A program made the translations under genes and the position numbers. This document shows positions 49,960 through 52,631 of a DNA stretch of 52,631 bases, piece after piece. Origin of the DNA: Georgenia thermotolerans (GTDB lineage Bacteria > Actinomycetota > Actinomycetes > Actinomycetales > Actinomycetaceae). The first letter of the stretch is position 1. Each line of letters opens with the position of its first letter. The stretch spans positions 1-52,631 of the forward strand of contig NZ_VUKF01000033.1 in the NCBI RefSeq assembly GCF_009193185.1, given 5' to 3'. The notes under the pieces were generated by a model. That model searched no databases and was not told where the DNA came from. It was given only the letters and a program-made list of their open reading frames with translations.

Positions 49960-51879
49960 TCAGACGGCGGCGGCGGCGCGGCGGTTGCGCGAGGCGGCCC
50001 TGAAGCGCTCCTGGGAGTCGAGGATGACCTTGCGGATGCGCACGATCTCGGGCGTGACCTCCACGCACTCGTCCTCGGCGGCGAACTCGAGGGACTCCTC
50101 GAGGGTCAGCTTGCGCGGCGGCACGAGGTTCTCGAAGTTGTCCGCCGTGGAGGAGCGCATGTTGGTGAGCTTCTTCTCCTTGGTGATGTTGACGTCCATG
50201 TCCTCGTTGCGCGAGTTCTCGCCGACGACCTGGCCCTCGTAGACCTCGGAGGTGGGCTCGACGAAGAACGAGCCGCGCTCCTGCAGGTTGATCATCGCGT
50301 AGGGGGTGACGGCGCCGGCACGGTCGGCGACCAGCGAGCCGGTGTTGCGCATCTCGATCGTGCCCTGCCACGGCTCGTAGCCCTCGTGGATCGAGGAGGC
50401 GATGCCGGTGCCGCGGGTCTCGGTGAGGAAGCGGGTGCGGAAGCCGATGAGGCCACGGGCGGGTACGACGAACTCCATGCGCACCCAGCCGGTGCCGTGG
50501 TTGGACATCGTCTCCATGCGGCCCTTGCGCGCGGCCAGGAGCTGGGTGACGGTGCCCAGGTACTCCTCGGGCACGTCGATGGTCATGCGCTCCATCGGCT
50601 CGTGCTTCTTGCCGTCGACGGTGCGGGTGACCACCTGCGGCTTGCCGACGGTGAGCTCGAAGCCCTCGCGGCGCATCTGCTCGACGAGGATGGCCAGCGC
50701 CAGCTCGCCGCGGCCCTGGACCTCCCAGGCGTCGGGGCGGTCGGTGGGCAGCACCTTGAGCGAGACGTTGCCGATGAGCTCGCGGTCCAGGCGGTCCTTG
50801 ACCTGCCGGGCGGTGAGCTTGTGGCCCTTGACCCGACCCGCCAGCGGGGAGGTGTTGATCCCGATGGTCATGGAGATCGCCGGGTCGTCCACCGTGATGA
50901 GCGGCAGCGGCCGGGGGTCCTCGGGGTCGACGAGCGACTCGCCGATGGTGATGTCCTCGATGCCGGCGACGGCGACGATGTCGCCCGCGGCCGCGCTCTC
51001 GGCGGGCACGCGGTCCAGCGCCTCGGTGCGCAGCAGCTCGGAGATGCGCACGTTCTTCAGGGTGCCGTCGTGGCGGGCCCAGGCCACGGTCTGGCCCTTG
51101 TGCAGCTCGCCGTTGTGGATGCGCAGCAGGGCCAGGCGGCCGAGGAACGGCGAGGCGTCGAGGTTGGTCACGTGCGCCTGCAGCGGGGCGCCCTCGTCGT
51201 AGGACGGCGCCGGGATCTGCTCGATGATCGTCTCGAACAGCGGCTCGAGGTCCTCGCTGTCCGGCAGCGTGCCGTCGGCGGGCTGGGTGAGGCTGGCGCG
51301 GCGGGCCTTGGCGGAGGCGTAGACGACCGGGACGTCGAGGATGGCGTCGAGGTCGAGGTCGGGCACCTCGTCGGCGAGGTCGGAGGCCAGGCCGAGGAGC
51401 AGGTCCTGGGCCTCGGAGACGACCTCGCTGATGCGCGAGTCGGGCCGGTCGACCTTGTTGACCACGAGCACGACGGGCAGCTTGGCGGCCAGCGCCTTGC
51501 GCAGGACGAAGCGGGTCTGGGGCAGCGGGCCCTCGGAGGCGTCCACGAGCAGGACGACGCCGTCGACCATGCTCAGCGCCCGCTCGACCTCGCCGCCGAA
51601 GTCGGCGTGGCCGGGGGTGTCGACGACGTTGATGACGAGCCCGTCCTCCAGGCCGGCGCGCTGGGCGGCCGGGCCGCGGTAGTGCACCGCGGTGTTCTTG
51701 GCGAGGATCGTGATGCCCTTCTCGCGCTCGAGGTCACCGGAGTCCATCGCGCGCTCGTCGACGTGCTGGTGCTCGCCGAAGGCGCCGGACTGCCACAGCA
51801 TGGCGTCCACCAGGGTGGTCTTGCCGTGGTCGACGTGGGCGACGATCGCGACGTTGCGCAGATCCGAGCGCACAGGCAT
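49960..51879 (-). CDS. typA: Ribosome-associated translational GTPase TypA/BipA
   Basis: The 639-residue protein begins [21 protein letters not shown] (G1), with [14 protein letters not shown] (G2), [16 protein letters not shown] (G3) and [11 protein letters not shown] (G4), then domains II, III and V as in EF-G, and the TypA C-terminal domain ([26 protein letters not shown]). It is a GTPase that binds ribosomes and helps assembly and stress translation. The ATG at 51879 has no strong ribosome site upstream. The final residues are basic/Ala-rich (RNRRAAAAV). Confidence 0.96.
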   Translation of the reverse strand: MPVRSDLRNVAIVAHVDHGKTTLVDAMLWQSGAFGEHQHVDERAMDSGDLEREKGITILAKNTAVHYRGPAAQRAGLEDGLVINVVDTPGHADFGGEVERALSMVDGVVLLVDASEGPLPQTRFVLRKALAAKLPVVLVVNKVDRPDSRISEVVSEAQDLLLGLASDLADEVPDLDLDAILDVPVVYASAKARRASLTQPADGTLPDSEDLEPLFETIIEQIPAPSYDEGAPLQAHVTNLDASPFLGRLALLRIHNGELHKGQTVAWARHDGTLKNVRISELLRTEALDRVPAESAAAGDIVAVAGIEDITIGESLVDPEDPRPLPLITVDDPAISMTIGINTSPLAGRVKGHKLTARQVKDRLDRELIGNVSLKVLPTDRPDAWEVQGRGELALAILVEQMRREGFELTVGKPQVVTRTVDGKKHEPMERMTIDVPEEYLGTVTQLLAARKGRMETMSNHGTGWVRMEFVVPARGLIGFRTRFLTETRGTGIASSIHEGYEPWQGTIEMRNTGSLVADRAGAVTPYAMINLQERGSFFVEPTSEVYEGQVVGENSRNEDMDVNITKEKKLTNMRSSTADNFENLVPPRKLTLEESLEFAAEDECVEVTPEIVRIRKVILDSQERFRAASRNRRAAAAV

Positions 51880-52148
51880 ACGCAGAGCTCATTTCATCGG
51901 AGATGAGGGGCCGACCGCCGACGGCAGGAGAGACGCTGCCCGCGGGCCCGGCACCGGATACTCCGGCGCCAAACCGCAATTCTACCGGTTCACCCCCGCA
52001 TTGCGTCACCCCCTGGCGGTGTGCGTGGGCTCACGCGCTCCCGGCCGGGCCCCTCGACCGTACCGCCTTTCCTCCATCCCGCGAGTGCGGGGGTTCCCGG
52101 CGGTCATACGAGCGCGGCGGCGGCGTCCCGATCGGGGAGGATGGGCCG

Positions 52149-52631
52149 GTGGGCCCGACCATCGTCTTCCGACCGACCTCCGCGCGCGTGTACGCGGTCA
52201 TCACCTGGGTGGTGGCCGCCATCGTGCTGGCCGCCTTCGGGGCCAACGGCGGGATCGGGGAGGTGGTGCGCTACGGCGCCATCCCCCTGGCGATGGCGGT
52301 CTTCGGCTGGGCGGTGTTCTGGCGGCCTTGCGTCGAGGTGGGCGGCGACGGCGTCATCCTCGCCAACGTCCTGCGCACCGTGGAGGTGCCGTGGGGCGCG
52401 ATCGAACGGGTGGACACCCGCTGGGGGCTGCGGCTGGTCACCGCCCACGGCGCGGTGACCGCATGGGCGGCGCCGGCGCGCGCGGGCATGGGGCGCGCCC
52501 GCAGCGCGCGGCGGGCCGAGCAGCTGCCCGACCACCTCTTTGAGGGCGCCGGCCGGGTGCGGCATGCCGGGGACGCGGCGACGGTCGGCGCCGTCGTCGA
52601 GGACCGGCTGGCCCGCCGGGCGGGCGCCGCC
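52149..52631 (+). CDS. Partial bacterial PH-domain membrane protein (3' end outside window)
   Basis: From GTG at 52149, preceded by GGGGAGG at 8 bases, the frame is open to the last base of the window (161 codons). Two hydrophobic helices (YAVITWVVAAIVLAAFG and YGAIPLAMAVFGWAVFW) precede a PH-like strand set with VGGDGVILANVLRTVEVPWGAIERVDTRWGL, the usual bacterial PH_6 type pattern. The protein continues beyond the window. It is a small actinobacterial membrane protein family of unknown role. Its stop codon is not visible. Confidence 0.75.
   Translation, partial: MGPTIVFRPTSARVYAVITWVVAAIVLAAFGANGGIGEVVRYGAIPLAMAVFGWAVFWRPCVEVGGDGVILANVLRTVEVPWGAIERVDTRWGLRLVTAHGAVTAWAAPARAGMGRARSARRAEQLPDHLFEGAGRVRHAGDAATVGAVVEDRLARRAGAA

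Overview
The window is chromosomal DNA from a very high-GC actinobacterium. The evidence is a mycothiol gene (mshB), an iniBAC cluster of mycobacterial type, an fdxA-dapC pair, frequent GTG starts with 4-base GTGA/ATGA gene overlaps, and several promoters of TAnnnT type placed about 7 bases before a start codon (leaderless mRNAs). The order Micrococcales is a reasonable guess; the genus cannot be told from the sequence alone.

Layout. 1-11.4 kb: a minus-strand envelope-stress module in the order hsp70-like, LuxR-type ATPase regulator, two iniB paralogues, iniA, iniC, meeting a partial membrane-protein gene end to end. This keeps the iniB-iniA-iniC order of Mycobacterium tuberculosis but adds a membrane-anchored Hsp70 ATPase, a large regulator and a second, Asn/Asp/His-rich IniB. 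Both iniB genes have a TACGTT -10 box, no recognisable -35 box, and a shared dyad centred near -43, so they look activator-dependent. 11.7-15.8 kb: maf, then a mobile-element patch with a frameshifted tnpB and a complete IS1182-type element flanked by CTAG duplications. 16-20 kb: ddh (meso-diaminopimelate dehydrogenase), a family 5 uracil-DNA glycosylase and a biotin-dependent acyl-CoA carboxylase alpha chain. 20-25.6 kb: betT-betB-betA, choline uptake and oxidation to glycine betaine. 26-29.2 kb: a Nudix/NYN-like fusion, dapD and a membrane-anchored lytic-transglycosylase-like protein. 29.3-33.6 kb: a GPH sugar:cation symporter, a small membrane protein and a NarL-type two-component pair. 33.7-40.5 kb: a five-gene acyl-CoA catabolic operon (SDR, amidohydrolase, CoA ligase, MaoC, acyl-CoA dehydrogenase) divergent from marR, with a perfect palindrome over both facing -35 regions, then an orphan ABC substrate-binding lipoprotein. 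40.6-44.8 kb: gltA, fdxA-dapC, a small SH3-like protein, a GNAT acetyltransferase. 44.8-52.6 kb: a VanW cell-wall protein, flavin reductase, a small membrane protein, mshB, typA and a partial PH-domain membrane protein running off the end.

Cell-wall themes recur: both the succinylase (dapD, dapC) and dehydrogenase (ddh) routes to meso-diaminopimelate, the VanW protein, the transglycosylase-like protein and the iniBAC membrane-repair module. The most unusual region is the extended ini cluster with its paired IniB repeat proteins and shared promoter architecture.
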